From the NCBI GenBank assembly GCA_964036155.1, contig OZ038423.1, positions 33,929,249-33,993,248 on the forward strand: a stretch of DNA of 64,000 nt, read 5' to 3'. Both the position numbers and the translations under genes were made by a program. Source of the stretch: Diploscapter coronatus (Eukaryota > Nematoda > Chromadorea > Rhabditida > Rhabditidae). Shown one piece after another: positions 25,367 to 37,800 of the stretch. Below the pieces are notes generated by a model that saw only the letters and a program-made list of their open reading frames with translations, was not told where the DNA came from and did not search any database. Within the stretch, counting starts at the first letter, position 1. Each line of letters begins with the position of its first letter.

Positions 25367-25867
25367 CGTCTTTTTAAATTGTGATTTAGTCATGAAGATC
25401 AGCTTTTTGCTTCATTGAATCGAAATAAATGCGATCGTTTCATGAATTGTTTCGATTCAACTACACAAATTCTGAGTGTAACCCGTAGAAGAAGTTGAGA
25501 TAAGTGTTGCCATGGTCATATTTTGGTAGGAATTTCAACTGAATGCTCATCAAATGCAGACGCCGCTAAAATTGCGGAAGAATTCTGGGCAGGTAAAATC
25601 TGTAAAATCGAATCACAATAAGCGAATTTTTCAAGACGTCTTGTTAGTCAAAGCAATTTAAAAAATCAGCGACATTTTCAAAAGTGTTAGGCATTTGTTA
25701 GAAAAATCGGATTCCGATTGTAAGATGCAAGAATTACATGATCATTCAAATCAAACACTGACTGATGAAATTTAAAAGTAAACATAAAGACCATACCTTT
25801 CAGTGCACTATCGCTGTCGCTCGAATTGTTAGTCAAGCAATAGTTAGGCAATGATGTTAATTTAGCG

Positions 25868-28800
25868 TCAATTAGCAAGAGCGATGGATTGAAGCGTTTG
25901 ATCGATTTGCCTGCAGAACCATAACTCACAGCAGAGTCGCTTGTAGAGCACGTGGCCCAGCTTGCACTGGCACTTCCCTTCGAGGCATTCCGATTGGCCT
26001 CCACATTGCTCGGATGAAATGCATCCGTCTTCTCCTGGATATAGTCCTGGAAAAATAACAAATTGAATCGGCAAGAATCAGTATATTTTTCACAATATGC
26101 TTAGAAAGTTCTTTTCACTGCCATTTGTCAATTTGATCAAATACAATCTTTGATCACTTTGTTTCAAGGAGATTCTTTTAGTAAAGGTTCATATTCAGAA
26201 AATGCATTTCGTTTAAAGTTCTAGCAAGATTTTCATAAATATTTTCTTGACTTACTTCTCAAACAATTCTTCTCCTCTTCACCCTGCTTGCAAATCTTCC
26301 TCCTTCCATCATCATACGGCATTGTTTCAACTGGTAATGGCATTGCTAAATTTTTACCTTCTATAAATGAAAATCTCAACTTCATACCTGAAATGCAGCA
26401 AATACTCCTAGTCTTTAGCAGAGGACTAGATCTGCATTGTCCTTTCGTAGGGCAATCTTCATTGGACTCGCAATGCACTGGTTCATTACGAGCTCCGGGA
26501 ATTCTGAAAGGCAAGGTTTTTTTCTAAATTTATTTTTCACAAGTTAAGAATCTAAATCTTACGCATTGTAGCCAATCCCACAAACAGCCCTCATAAACGA
26601 TTTCATCGCGATCAACGAAGGCCTCTTGCAACAGACACTCAAAGTCGAAACTCGTATACATTTTTCGTCGCCTAGAATAATGATGAAAGGCATAATCTGA
26701 TCAAATAATAGTCAAAGAAGTAATATATTTTCCGGCAAAAAAAGATTCTTACTCTGACAGGGCTTTCTGCTTGCTCCGCACAATCTAACGGTTTCATCAT
26801 TTTGCATATAAGGGGGTGGGCAATGGAGAGCGTCATTTTCTAGAATCATTGAATTTCCAGATAAAATTTTATAGTGTATGACCAACTCTTGAGAAGTCTA
26901 ATCTTACTCACCAGTAATAGCATCGTCATACTCGTCTTCCCCTCTGATTCCCTGTTTGTTCAATTCCTCCACATTCTCTTCACTCTCCATCATTCCTATT
27001 TCCCCACTCTCCTCCTCTGCGTTCTGCTGCTTTACGCAGGCAGTTTCGCAAGCTTCGATTCGAACGAAATTGTTCGCATTCGGATTGCAGCCTCGGTAAG
27101 TGAATGCACCGCAGGAGTTGCTTTCGGTGTCGTAGTAAAATCTAAAATAAACCATATTCTGTCAGGAACAGACGAATTTTATCAGTTAACACTACTATCA
27201 TGAGGTAATCTTGCAATATAGCTAAATTTGACAAGCGGATCCTCGTCTGAGTCAGTATCATTGAATATTAAACCCAGTAATTGATCCTCATTCCAATTTT
27301 TCAAACACTAACCTCTTCATATTGTCGAATCCTGAGCATGAAGTTCCATGATATAGTGGTTCACTACATGAAAGCTCTGAATGATTCTGATTTTAGGGAA
27401 GAAGAATCAAAACCTCACCTTCACTAGGGCAGCATTCTCCTTTAATGCAGAAATAACTGCTCGGGCAATTTCTCTCCTTGCAGCTGAACGTCCTCCCATC
27501 GACAGACAGAGGCAGTGCCCCGGTCGGACATTCCACAGGTTCCGGCTTCGTCTCGCGACCACAGCAAACTCGACGCGAAGGATCACGATTTCTGATGCGA
27601 GTGCACTAAATCATAAAGAAGATATTAATCGAACACTATTATTTAGAATTTATCTAGATTTTGATAAATCTGAGGAGTTTCGCATTACTTCTGCATATTC
27701 CGAATGTTATTCTTCAAAGTTAACAAGAAAAATCATATCTTCATCGAAAATATTTCTTGATGAGATTTTTACCTTATAAGGCTCAGGACATGGATATCGA
27801 TTGTTGCACATTTGTGGCTCGTTAGTTATTGGATCGATGAATAACGATGTTCCAGCCGGACATTTTACTGAATTTCATCGTTCAAAATAAAGAAAAGATA
27901 CTATAAAATGATAATAACGAATCCAACTTACTGATGACTTTCTTAGGTCTTCCAATAGTTGTCGTTTCGACAGTCAACGGTTCTCTCGTAGTTTTCGATT
28001 TCCCCCCTCCACTTCCCTTCTCAGTCAATTTCTTCCTGTTTCCCCTTCCCAACCGAGGATGTCGGCAGCAGATTCCTACTCGATCAGAGTCGCGTTTCAC
28101 ACAGAAATGCGTGGGAGGACAGATCTTTTCGATTGTGCAGAAGATACGATGCTCATCTGAAGATTTATGACATTTCCTGCATAAAATGTTGGAAAAGAAT
28201 ATAGGGGAAAAAGCTTGGAAAGAACAATTTGAGGAAAAAATTAATAAATTACCCAAAATCGACCCAGGCGGACATCTGTCGACTGTGCTGATTTGTCGTT
28301 CTTCCCTTCGACAACAGACAAATCGCTCGACCTTGTCAGAATACAGACAAACATCTCGTTGTAAATCGCCTAAAAATGATGTAATAAAGCCGACGAAAAA
28401 TATAGATATCTTAGAAATAGCGTACCACAAGAAGTCTTGTTGAGTGGTGAACATTCTCCCTTTTCAGATGCAACTTCATCATAGACAAATAGAGGAGGGC
28501 AGACTAAAATTCTTTGTGAATTCTGATAAAAACCCATGTACCTACTTTTATCAAGATTTCTGCAGCATAATCCTGATCTGTAAACCAATGGAATGTGGCT
28601 GAAAATAGCATTTTAGAGGCTAGATTTAACTAAAACATTAAGTCAACTAGGCCGGAAATTTGTTCGTTACCTTTACTCTCATTTTTGTGTCAACATTTTG
28701 GAGAGATAGTTTTAAAATCGTACCACGATGAAAATTCAGGGCATTGTGAATCTGCATTGCAACCTAATGGATCGCCCGTTGTTGGGTATCGGACCATTTT

Positions 28801-31800
28801 AGCCCCATCCGGACAAGTCTCTGCAACAACCCCATTGGATGACGGAGAAAATAATAATGCACAAACCAACTCTCGCTGCCTCCCCACAACAGTAGTACGT
28901 GTTCCTCTCGTCGTTGTAAATGCAGAGGAAATCATTCGGACAAGATGAAGGCTGGTTGGGAACACACAGACGGGGCTGCTGAGTGCGAGGGTCTAATAGG
29001 GGGCGTTGATCAGAGGGACAGACACCTGCAAAATACGAATAGACGAAACTATATCGATCTGCTAAGGAAATATATTCACAAGGAATGCATGAAATTTTGA
29101 TATTTTCTCTCAAAAGCCAATATTTTCATAGCCTACCAAAGTTAGGCGCTCCACAGCAAACCTTCTTCTCCTTGTTCCAAATGTCTTGAATGCAAGAATA
29201 CCCTCGAGGACAACTTTTGAAGGAGCAATCAAACGGCTCGTCAGAATTCGACGTCCGGTAAACTATTTCTGATGGAGCACAGGCTAAAATCATTATTATC
29301 ATTCTTGGAAATATCGCTTGTTCATTAGCACTTTCAAAATAAATTCAAACATGAAGAATAAGAAAAAAAACCATCTACTATCCCATAACATTTGCACGGA
29401 TTAGTTTGAAAAACTCACATGCAGATTGACAGTAGTTGTAGCAAGCTGCCTTTGTAGCAAAATTATTGTTCTGATTTCCAGCGCAGCCTTTGTAATTGAA
29501 CGCCAAGCATATGTGAGAAATCGCGTCGTAGTAATATCTGAAGTTAGAAGAAAAAATTCTTTGAAAATAATACAATCCAAAATACCTTCTCATCGGAGCT
29601 CCACAATTTTCACCCACATCCGCATTTTCTCTGCAGACCCACTGTCGACTGGGACAACAGACTTTTGTAACGGACGACTGAAGCTAAATTTTGCCGTCAA
29701 ATAATAAAAGTATCTGTTAACAAGTTATTAATAGAAGTCGCAAAGTCTAGGTTAACAAGGGGAGTTCTCATATAGGAACTTATAGATCTTGATGAAACCT
29801 CCCAAACAGGGATTTTCGATGACGCTGATCACTTTTATCGCATCAAAAAGTGCCTAATCGCATTCATAACTCTGAAATTTAGAGTTGAGTCTGATTTCTT
29901 CCTTTGTATTGCGAATTTTCAAAATTCGAATACATGACTTCACAAGCAAAACAATCCCTTTCCCATACAATACACGAGTGGAAATAAGCAAGGTTTCAGA
30001 GGGCGATTAGGCGGCACTTCCTGACTTCAGAATCGTGATTAGCGTCATTGAAAACCCCTATTTGGGAAGCTTCATCAAAGTCTGTGAATCCCTATGTGGA
30101 GGAACTTCCTTTGTAAGATAAAAAGGGAAAAATGAAGATATTACCAATCTAGTACACTTGTGTGTGCTCGGACATCCATTTTGATCACTGCATTGAATTT
30201 GCGTTCCAGAAATATCGACCAGAGCTGTGCCTCCATCGGGGCAATCTGAAATTTTTTTTATAGATTAAGAAGTAAAAGAATTCATTTTTTACCTGGAGTC
30301 TTGCAAAATTCCTCACATTCAAGTCGATTCGCAAAATTGTTCGAATTTCCTTCGCATCCGCCAAATTGGAAAGATTTGCATTTTTGAACAGAAGGGTCAA
30401 AATGCCTATAATTGAAACATCTTCATGAAAAATTTATGAAATCTACCATCGAATGACAGCTTTTGCCAGACACTGTTTTCCCATCTTCCTCGGCATGCTG
30501 CAGATATGAGATTGAGTGGGGCAGCAGCCGTAAATGGCGCCGTCTAAAATAAGATGTTTCGAAGTTGCAAAGTTTTTGCAAATTGTGAATAGTCGCTGCA
30601 GAACAGGTCAATAAGAGAACTCATCAAGCAAGTTATCAAATATTTTAGGCGCAAAACAATTTTCAAACTGAAAATGACGCACCAAAGAAGCATTCGAAAT
30701 TAATGGGACAAGCTCCATCAGAATTCGCTCCTCCACACTTCCAAAAATGATCATCCTTCATGTGGAGTGCCTGGCCGTGCTGGCATTTTGGCTCGGCTAA
30801 ATTTTGATCTCCGTTCCCGGATAAGACAACGATTCACTAACCTTCGATATTCTGACAGAGATCTTGGCATTCATTAATGGAGGCAAAATTATTGTCATTT
30901 CCCTAAACAACCAATTCATTGATACAAATGTCGCCAAAGATTTTTTAAAAATTATACAAAGTTCCTTGTAATTTGGAACAAATTTAAGGAGAGTACCTGA
31001 CATCCAGTGAACATGAAAGGTTGGCAAATCCCCAAAGAAGTGGTGTAGGCATAGCGAGTGACTGACGAAATGGAAGAAGTACAACGACTGCCGGGAGATC
31101 GGGGTTGCATGCAGATCGTGCCTGCAGAAGAACTAGTGCTTCAAAACTCAGGATGTCTCATAATTGAGCATTTCAAAATTTGGATTATTTCAAAAATTCT
31201 TTAGGTTCATATTTTAGATTTGGGAACTTGATTCTTTTTTCAGGAAACGTTGTCAATAATAAATAGGTGAAAATCGAAAGAAATTTACAAGGCCGTTTTT
31301 ATTATTGAAAAAAGTTATTGAAGAAGTTCTCACGAGCAGAGGGACAGCAAACATTTCGTGAACATTCATGGCTATCCGGACAGGGGTGAGCTGATGAGCA
31401 TTTGATGATCGCTGGGCCTTCTTTCAATGGAGTACCAATCTTGCAAAGTGCTCAAAATTTGGATATGAGGTTTAGAAGAAAAAATCTCTATCTTCAACTA
31501 AATTACGGCTTCCAAAAGTGAATGGTAAGGAAGCTACCTCTAGCACAGTAATCGTAGCATTCGAATTCAGTGATAAAATTATTGAAATTCCCAGCTTGTC
31601 CGAGGTATTTAAACGTTTTGCAAATGTTCATCCTCGAATCCCAATACCATCTAAATTTTGAAGATCATTAAAAATTCGAAAATAGACCAAAACCTAGTAA
31701 CTGAGCCGACTCCCAACTTGTCTGAGCCTGGATTATAGGGCAACGCAGGTTGAACTGGCGATAAAACACCGCCTTCTTCCGAACAAATGAACTCTGGAAG

Positions 31801-33659
31801 AAGGAAACTACTCTTTAAAAATAATCAAGAAGATTAGAAACTACCAATTTTCGGACAGCAGAATGAAGAATCAGCGATTTTCGTGCATTTGTATTGATTA
31901 CTGCAGTCGGCGTCATTGTTGCACATCACGGGCTGCATCCCGTTCATCTCTGGGTCGCCTCTTTCGCATCCTGAGCATTATTTTCAAATTACTAGGAAGA
32001 ACAAAGTTTACAGTAAATCATAACCAAGAATGAAGAGGTTCCTTTTGTGAATTACAGATTACACCATCTTCTTTCGTTCCATTTACAACAAAAAGTCGTT
32101 AGAAGAATCTAATACTCACGAATTTCACAGAAATGTCTGCACTGCTCTTCAGTGAGAAAGTTATTGGCATTGCCTCCTCTTCCCGTATACTCGAACTCCT
32201 CACACCTGTGCAGATGCGAGTTGTGGAACCATCTCGACTCCCTCTGTCGCTCTCCCTTTCCGTCTCCTTCTGCCATCGGCTGAATGCAGACAAGACCTGA
32301 AATTGTTCGAATTATTCAATTCAACTATTATAGTATTGTGGGCACTGTACTTTCAAAAAATTTCCAAATTTCGATTCTTCGACACTTGGTTGAGGAACAA
32401 TTGAATCAAATATTTTTCTTCGCCTTCCCTGTATGTCATGATGAAATTTTTAAGGTAATGAAATAAATAATTTTTAGAAAAAAAACTCAAATACTAAACT
32501 TCGTTCGAAACAAATGAGCATACCTCTAGAAGGACAGCAAATGGAATTGTCGATGCAGTCGTGCAACTCGGGGGAATCATCGCAACCGAGGAATTGACTT
32601 GTCTGAGAAACCACAATTCTCCGTTCAAAGTCATAAATAAGAAATTTACCGAACTATCGAAGATATGACATCGAGAAGGAATCCTCGTTCCGCGGTCGTA
32701 AAGCTGCGAATTCACGCCATTCGTAGGGCATTGCCCTGAAAATAGGAATCATAGCATGTGCAATTGATCGTTTAGATTCTTCGCAACTTATGTATAGTAA
32801 GCTAGGGTTTGGTATCTTTCCCACACTCTTCCGCTTAGTCACGAAAAATTCAAGTTGATTTGATAATTTGATGAAAGTCATTTTGAAGAAAGAAGAAGGT
32901 GGGGGGAATGAATGATACCTGCATAATGACAGACATATCCCTCCTTGGTTCTGCTAACTTTCTGTCCAACTGGGCATCGACATATTCCCCCACTACAGTG
33001 AGTTCCTAGAACAGAGTTCATATAAAAGGACAATTTTCGGATTATTTTACCAGGCCAAACACTCGAGCATTGCAAATCGTGATTGCAACCGTTTTCTCCC
33101 GGTTGAAGCTCTATAAGTTTGAGAATTATTTTTTTTAAATGACGAAGCAAGAACATAAATAGAAAAATTCCGCGAAAAAGAAATATGCTATGAAAATCAG
33201 CTTTCCAACAAATGAAAGACTTAATTGACTAACTTGGCCAACAAAATCTCTCGACATTTACATGATCTGGCAGACATTGACAGTTAACGTCGCAGAATGC
33301 ACCAGGCACACAGTCTGCGTCTGCAGAGCAGTGACTTCCCACACCGATTGATTCTGTAGAATGAAAAATAGTAGTTATCTCATAAGAACTTCTTTAAATC
33401 CGTCAAGACATGATTCTCGTGTTTTGTTGCTGCCTACTTCTAGGAATGTTAATCAATGCTTAGAGAAACGATAAAGGCGAAATAGGGTTACATTTACAAA
33501 GCAAGACGAAAATTTATACAGTATTTAAAATGATTTTCTATGAATATTACCCGCAGGCGCATTAGCGATATCAATACTGTCAGATAGCGGAACTAGAGCA
33601 ACGCTGAATTTGAAGAGAATACAGAAGAATGCATAGAAAATCGATCTGCGGTGCATCAT
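25868..33659 (-). CDS. Large secreted multi-Kunitz, EB-module cysteine-rich protein
   Basis: The first exon (33659-33551) encodes a signal peptide ([20 protein letters not shown]). It joins in phase to exon 33353-33234, an EB module ([14 protein letters not shown], then CQCLPD), and then a second EB-like module near 33110-32930. Six Kunitz domains follow, near 32300-32120, 31800-31530, 31125-30845, 30520-30290, 29640-29425 and 27370-27030. Each ends in a recognisable block such as [20 protein letters not shown]. Short modules of the Lustrin/WAP-like type ending in ICCPSR, VCCG or CCPS lie between and after them (for example near 28840-28730 and 27600-27480). An EB module near 26050-25930 ([20 protein letters not shown]) comes last. 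C. elegans has similar multi-Kunitz secreted proteins in cuticle and apical matrix, including moulting factors. Only part of the many exon junctions was phase-checked. The 3' end is uncertain: a GTGAGT donor precedes the stop used here. Confidence 0.75.
29755..30115. mobile_element. Inverted-repeat element (MITE) in a Kunitz-gene intron, about 360 bp
   Basis: The left arm (GATGAAACCTCCCAAACAGG, then TTTTCGATGACGCTGATCAC and TGCCTAATCGC) matches the reverse complement of the right arm (GATGAAGCTTCCCAAATAGG, then TTTTCAATGACGCTAATCAC and TGCCGCCTAATCGC) with scattered mismatches over more than 100 bp. It lies in the intron before the fifth Kunitz domain's 5' cysteine module. No coding frame or clear target duplication is visible. 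The mismatches suggest an old insertion. Confidence 0.7.
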
Positions 33660-34818
33660 AGGAGCATGATTGCTATGCGGTTGTATTGGACAGGGAAAGG
33701 ACAGTTATGCTTCACCTTTCTTTGACTCTTTGCGAGCCTCGAGCAACTCCCCTCTTCACTTCTCGCCCTTCTCTTCTCAGAATGTGCACGGTTATGTGTG
33801 TCTCTAAGTGTGAGCCTCGTAGCCTCACAGCTAGCAGACTCGAATGCTCAGATGTGTTGCTCAAGTGCTTTTGGCCTCTTTGACCATCACTCCACTATGC
33901 GCGATGTTATTTGCTTCTTCCCAGTAGATAAATAAATATGATGAAAAGGTAAGGACACAAAAGAAGACATAGCGAATCTGATTTGACAATGGTCAAATCG
34001 AAAAGGAATCAGAAGATGAGCATATTAGGACATCAAGGAGACTGTTCCAACTCCATTTCGAAATTCAAAAATTGGCGAAGATCAAGCTTTTATGGTCGAA
34101 ATCAATAGTTTTATGTAGAAGATCAGCATTTTATTGAGCATAACTTGGCCCATGTGGAGATAACATTTTTATTCCGAAAAGCAGACTTTCTCGAATGAAG
34201 ATCAAACTTTTTCTTGATGAAAATCGAGTTATATCCTTGGAAATGAATGCGTCTTATGATCTCATTATCGTGAACATAAAACCACTTACACATCTAACGA
34301 ATGAATAAAATTAATGTAATCATTTGCTCCGTTCAACCTCGAATTAATTAAAACCTTCTTCAAACTTGCCGTCGTGATTGAGAAAATTTGAAAAATTTCA
34401 TGTGATTCTTCAAAGAATCCTTATACAAGAAGCTATCATAACTCATCCAAATCGAATCGTTGTGGCTGGTCACTAGCGCATTTCCTCTTCCATTTTCCAT
34501 TCCATCCTAGTCTTCATCGTTCACCGTTCATCTCTCAGTAGACCGGAACATCGTCTTCTCACGTGTGCATCCCCATCTATTCTCGAAGGAGATTTCCGTT
34601 TCGTCGTGGTTTATCTTATTCCTCTGTCTGCTGCTTTTCCCCTTGGAACTCGACTCCTCCCTCTTTCTGCCTACCCTTTTCTTCTGCATCTTCATCTCTG
34701 CATGCACCACAACCCCGTCGTTTATCTCTACTTTTCCTGAGCTCTTCATAGTATCCATCCAGCTATTCGACGAAATCTTCTAATATCTTGAGAACTAGCT
34801 GATTCATTGATTATTCGA
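33660..34818. promoter_or_regulatory. Divergent intergenic region
   Basis: 1.2 kb between the start codon of the multi-Kunitz gene (-) and that of the unrecognised helical-protein gene (+). It should hold both promoters. Pyrimidine-rich stretches at 33715-33800 and 34560-34740 produce Cys/Ser-rich open frames that I do not regard as genes. No specific site was recognised. Confidence 0.35.
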
Positions 34819-37800
34819 ATGAATAGCAAAGACATAGCCGATTTCTTACGGAGATCGAATTCAATTTGTGATCAGGTACGCTTATTTTTATCTTGTTGTT
34901 TTAGACATTGCACTTCTGATCTGTCGGCCCATCCAAATTCCAAATTACGTGTGTTATTGGAATTATTTGGCAAACTGATCGCAGCCAATTTCGGCCGTCT
35001 TATTTTATGCGCATAAATATCGCAGTTCACTTTCAGTTGACAGTTCTATTCTTTGCTATTTGTCTATTCTCGATAGTTTTTAATTTTGCAATCTTTCGCC
35101 TAATATCTAAAAAGAAAAATTGGAATAGATTATTTTCATAAACAAAAAATACTTGATTTCAAACGCGGAAACTAGATTTTCTTCTAAACTTAGGGTTATT
35201 ATTATTGTAAAGGAAAGAGCGTGTGAAAGATTGCGAAATTGCGTATAATTGGTTGAGATACTCCGCTTTATTCTACTTCCTGCTATTTTGCCGTCTGAAT
35301 GGAGTCTACTTCGTTCCGTCACCGTCGTGCGCTCTTCTCATCCCTTCCTGATTTTCTTCTTCACGTACGCCTACTTTCGAATATCAATTTTCATTTCCGT
35401 CGAGCATTTCATCGTCTTCGGGCCAATTAGCTTCGAGTCTTCGCCTTCTCAATTTCTACTGCAGCTCTGATCTCGTTCTCGAGCTAATGAGTATTCCCAC
35501 TCCTCCCGGTTTTGTCACATTGCGCGCTTTTAGTTCATTAATCGGTAAATTCAATTAATTTTGTATTACGTATGGGTCTAAAAATGAAATGTTCAAATCA
35601 AGCCGAGGGGATAACAATAGAAACATTTCTGGAACATTTGGAGGGCAAAAATCGGCCCTTTGCCAACTTGTTAGAGAGGCAGTTCTCAGATGGAAAACCT
35701 CTCCAAAACAAACGGCGAAATGAAGCCTTTTAGGCCGAAGAAAAGATGGATCTACTCGTCAATTTTCTTACGAAAAGCAATGAGCAGAGCAACGCATCGA
35801 CAAAGCTTATTTGTGTGAATAGAGAAGGGAAAAATAGCAAATGAAGCGAAGCAAAATAAGATGAAGAATAAAAATTAATGAAAAGATGAAAGATGAAAGA
35901 TGAATGAAAGGAAGATTGAAGGAATAGAAGAAGAGAATGGCTGAAAGACAAGACGCAAATCGGGAGCATTTAGAAGGGAAATTCTAAGAGATGTAATAGG
36001 TGCAATGGGGAAATTAAGTTAGTCTCGATTTTGACTTTGAAACAGCAGAGCACAAATGGATGAAATTTTCTCTTGTACATCGTTAAATTTGTTGTACATT
36101 TCTGCAAAAGAATGTTAACAAGATCAGAGTTGGATAATCTACTTTTGCAATGATTTTGCATCAGATGATAGCATACATCATAATCTCGTTATCGCTGAAC
36201 TTTCTTTATGATTTCCATAGAACTTGCAGATTTTGTCATATTTAATTTGTTGGCTTACTCAGGTTCTGATTTAGATTTGAATACTAAAAATGATCTTTTT
36301 TCCTTGTATAGTCGGGTACTTTGCAATGTAGATTGGTTATATCTGCCTTTGTGTACTTCTCGATTATACAAACATCTCACGACCAAGGACTTCGTGCAAC
36401 TAACTGCACTTGCAAATGGTTGCCATCATCTCTGAGTGTCTGCATTCTTGTATTTCTGCTCGTTTTAGGGCCTCTACTCTCATAAATTTCAAGTGGTCGG
36501 GTGTTTTTTGTCTCGACCATTACCTAATCTACGGCTCTACCACCCATGGAAATGTGCTTTCATAAAAAAACACAAGCATGAAAATACTAACCTTCATAAA
36601 AATTCGATCATAATACAAGCGCAATAACATTGCCCATTTTCCGATGAGTAGTTTCTCAAATATCTTTCGTCCCAACAAAACTCACTCATTAAATTCTCGA
36701 GTTTTTGTTTCCGGAAGATTCCACTCGTCCCGAATGGAACAATAGACTACTTTCTCTCTCTGGCAAATCCTGCCTGCACAACCAAAGCAAAGCAAAACAA
36801 GTCCGCTCGAGGTGCGCTGCTTCAATTTCCACTTCTACGGTAATCTAATAACGCATTAAATTGTGTGGTTCAAATCGGGGGAATTTGGAGAGGGTTTTGT
36901 GCGTCTTCCGGTTTGCGGCACCTCTGCATGCAGATGAATGCCTCACCACACTTCATGCTGTTCGACTCATGAAGATAGTCATAGAGTCATTCTGCAGCCC
37001 ATAGAGCCTCAGGCAATAAGAAATGAAAAGAAAAGAGAAAATATGTGAGTAGAGACAAGGACTTGGGAAGTAGCACTTCACACTTTGCCAGGAGCACAAG
37101 AATCCGAAGAAGAAGAAGAAGGAAAGGAACATATCCAGGCAGAGGAGTGCGATTTATTGAGGGAAGCTATAAGGGAAATCCCTCGAGAAATACGAAGAAA
37201 GCTGGCCGAGACAATGAAAGATTGCACCGCTGCAAAAATCGAAGCCGTGACGTGGCATATACTGCTGCTGCCTCACTTTGTTTTTACCCGACAAATTTTC
37301 TATTTTGGATAACTTCAAAGGCAAAAGCCAGGAGATGGTTGATTCCAGCAGAAAGCCTGTTTATGGGAGGCAGATAAGAGCGGAGAGTGAAGCCTTTTCT
37401 CGAAAGGGAATAGGGGGAGACCACGTGATTTGCAAGATATCTCTTCATTGAGGAGCAGCAAAATCGAGTCTATGTTCAGTGCATCCAGCACATCATTAAC
37501 CTTCCCTCCCTTCCTTCATTCCCACTCTTTTTTCTTTCCACTGCACTGCATATCAAATTCTCTAGGCACGCGCAATAAATTTGACAAATAGGGACGAATT
37601 CGTTTTTCAGCGAGTCGCCATCGAAATAGCAAAAAGTGAAAGTCCAGAATTCAAGCAAACCCGCCGAAGTTGCTCGAAATATTCAGGCACACATGCAGAT
37701 TTCATGAATTGCAGTCAAACGATAAATTATTTCTGAACATCGATGTTCAAAATTCTTATCCATTCTTGAAAACCCAACCTTTTTTCAACAAACCGCCTAA

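Noticed and set aside
25507..25520. X-box-like GTTGCCATGGTCAT with an ATG and a GT donor shortly downstream
   Set aside because: It lies between two convergent gene 3' ends, the right half-site is poor, and no following + strand exon was found inside the antisense Kunitz gene.
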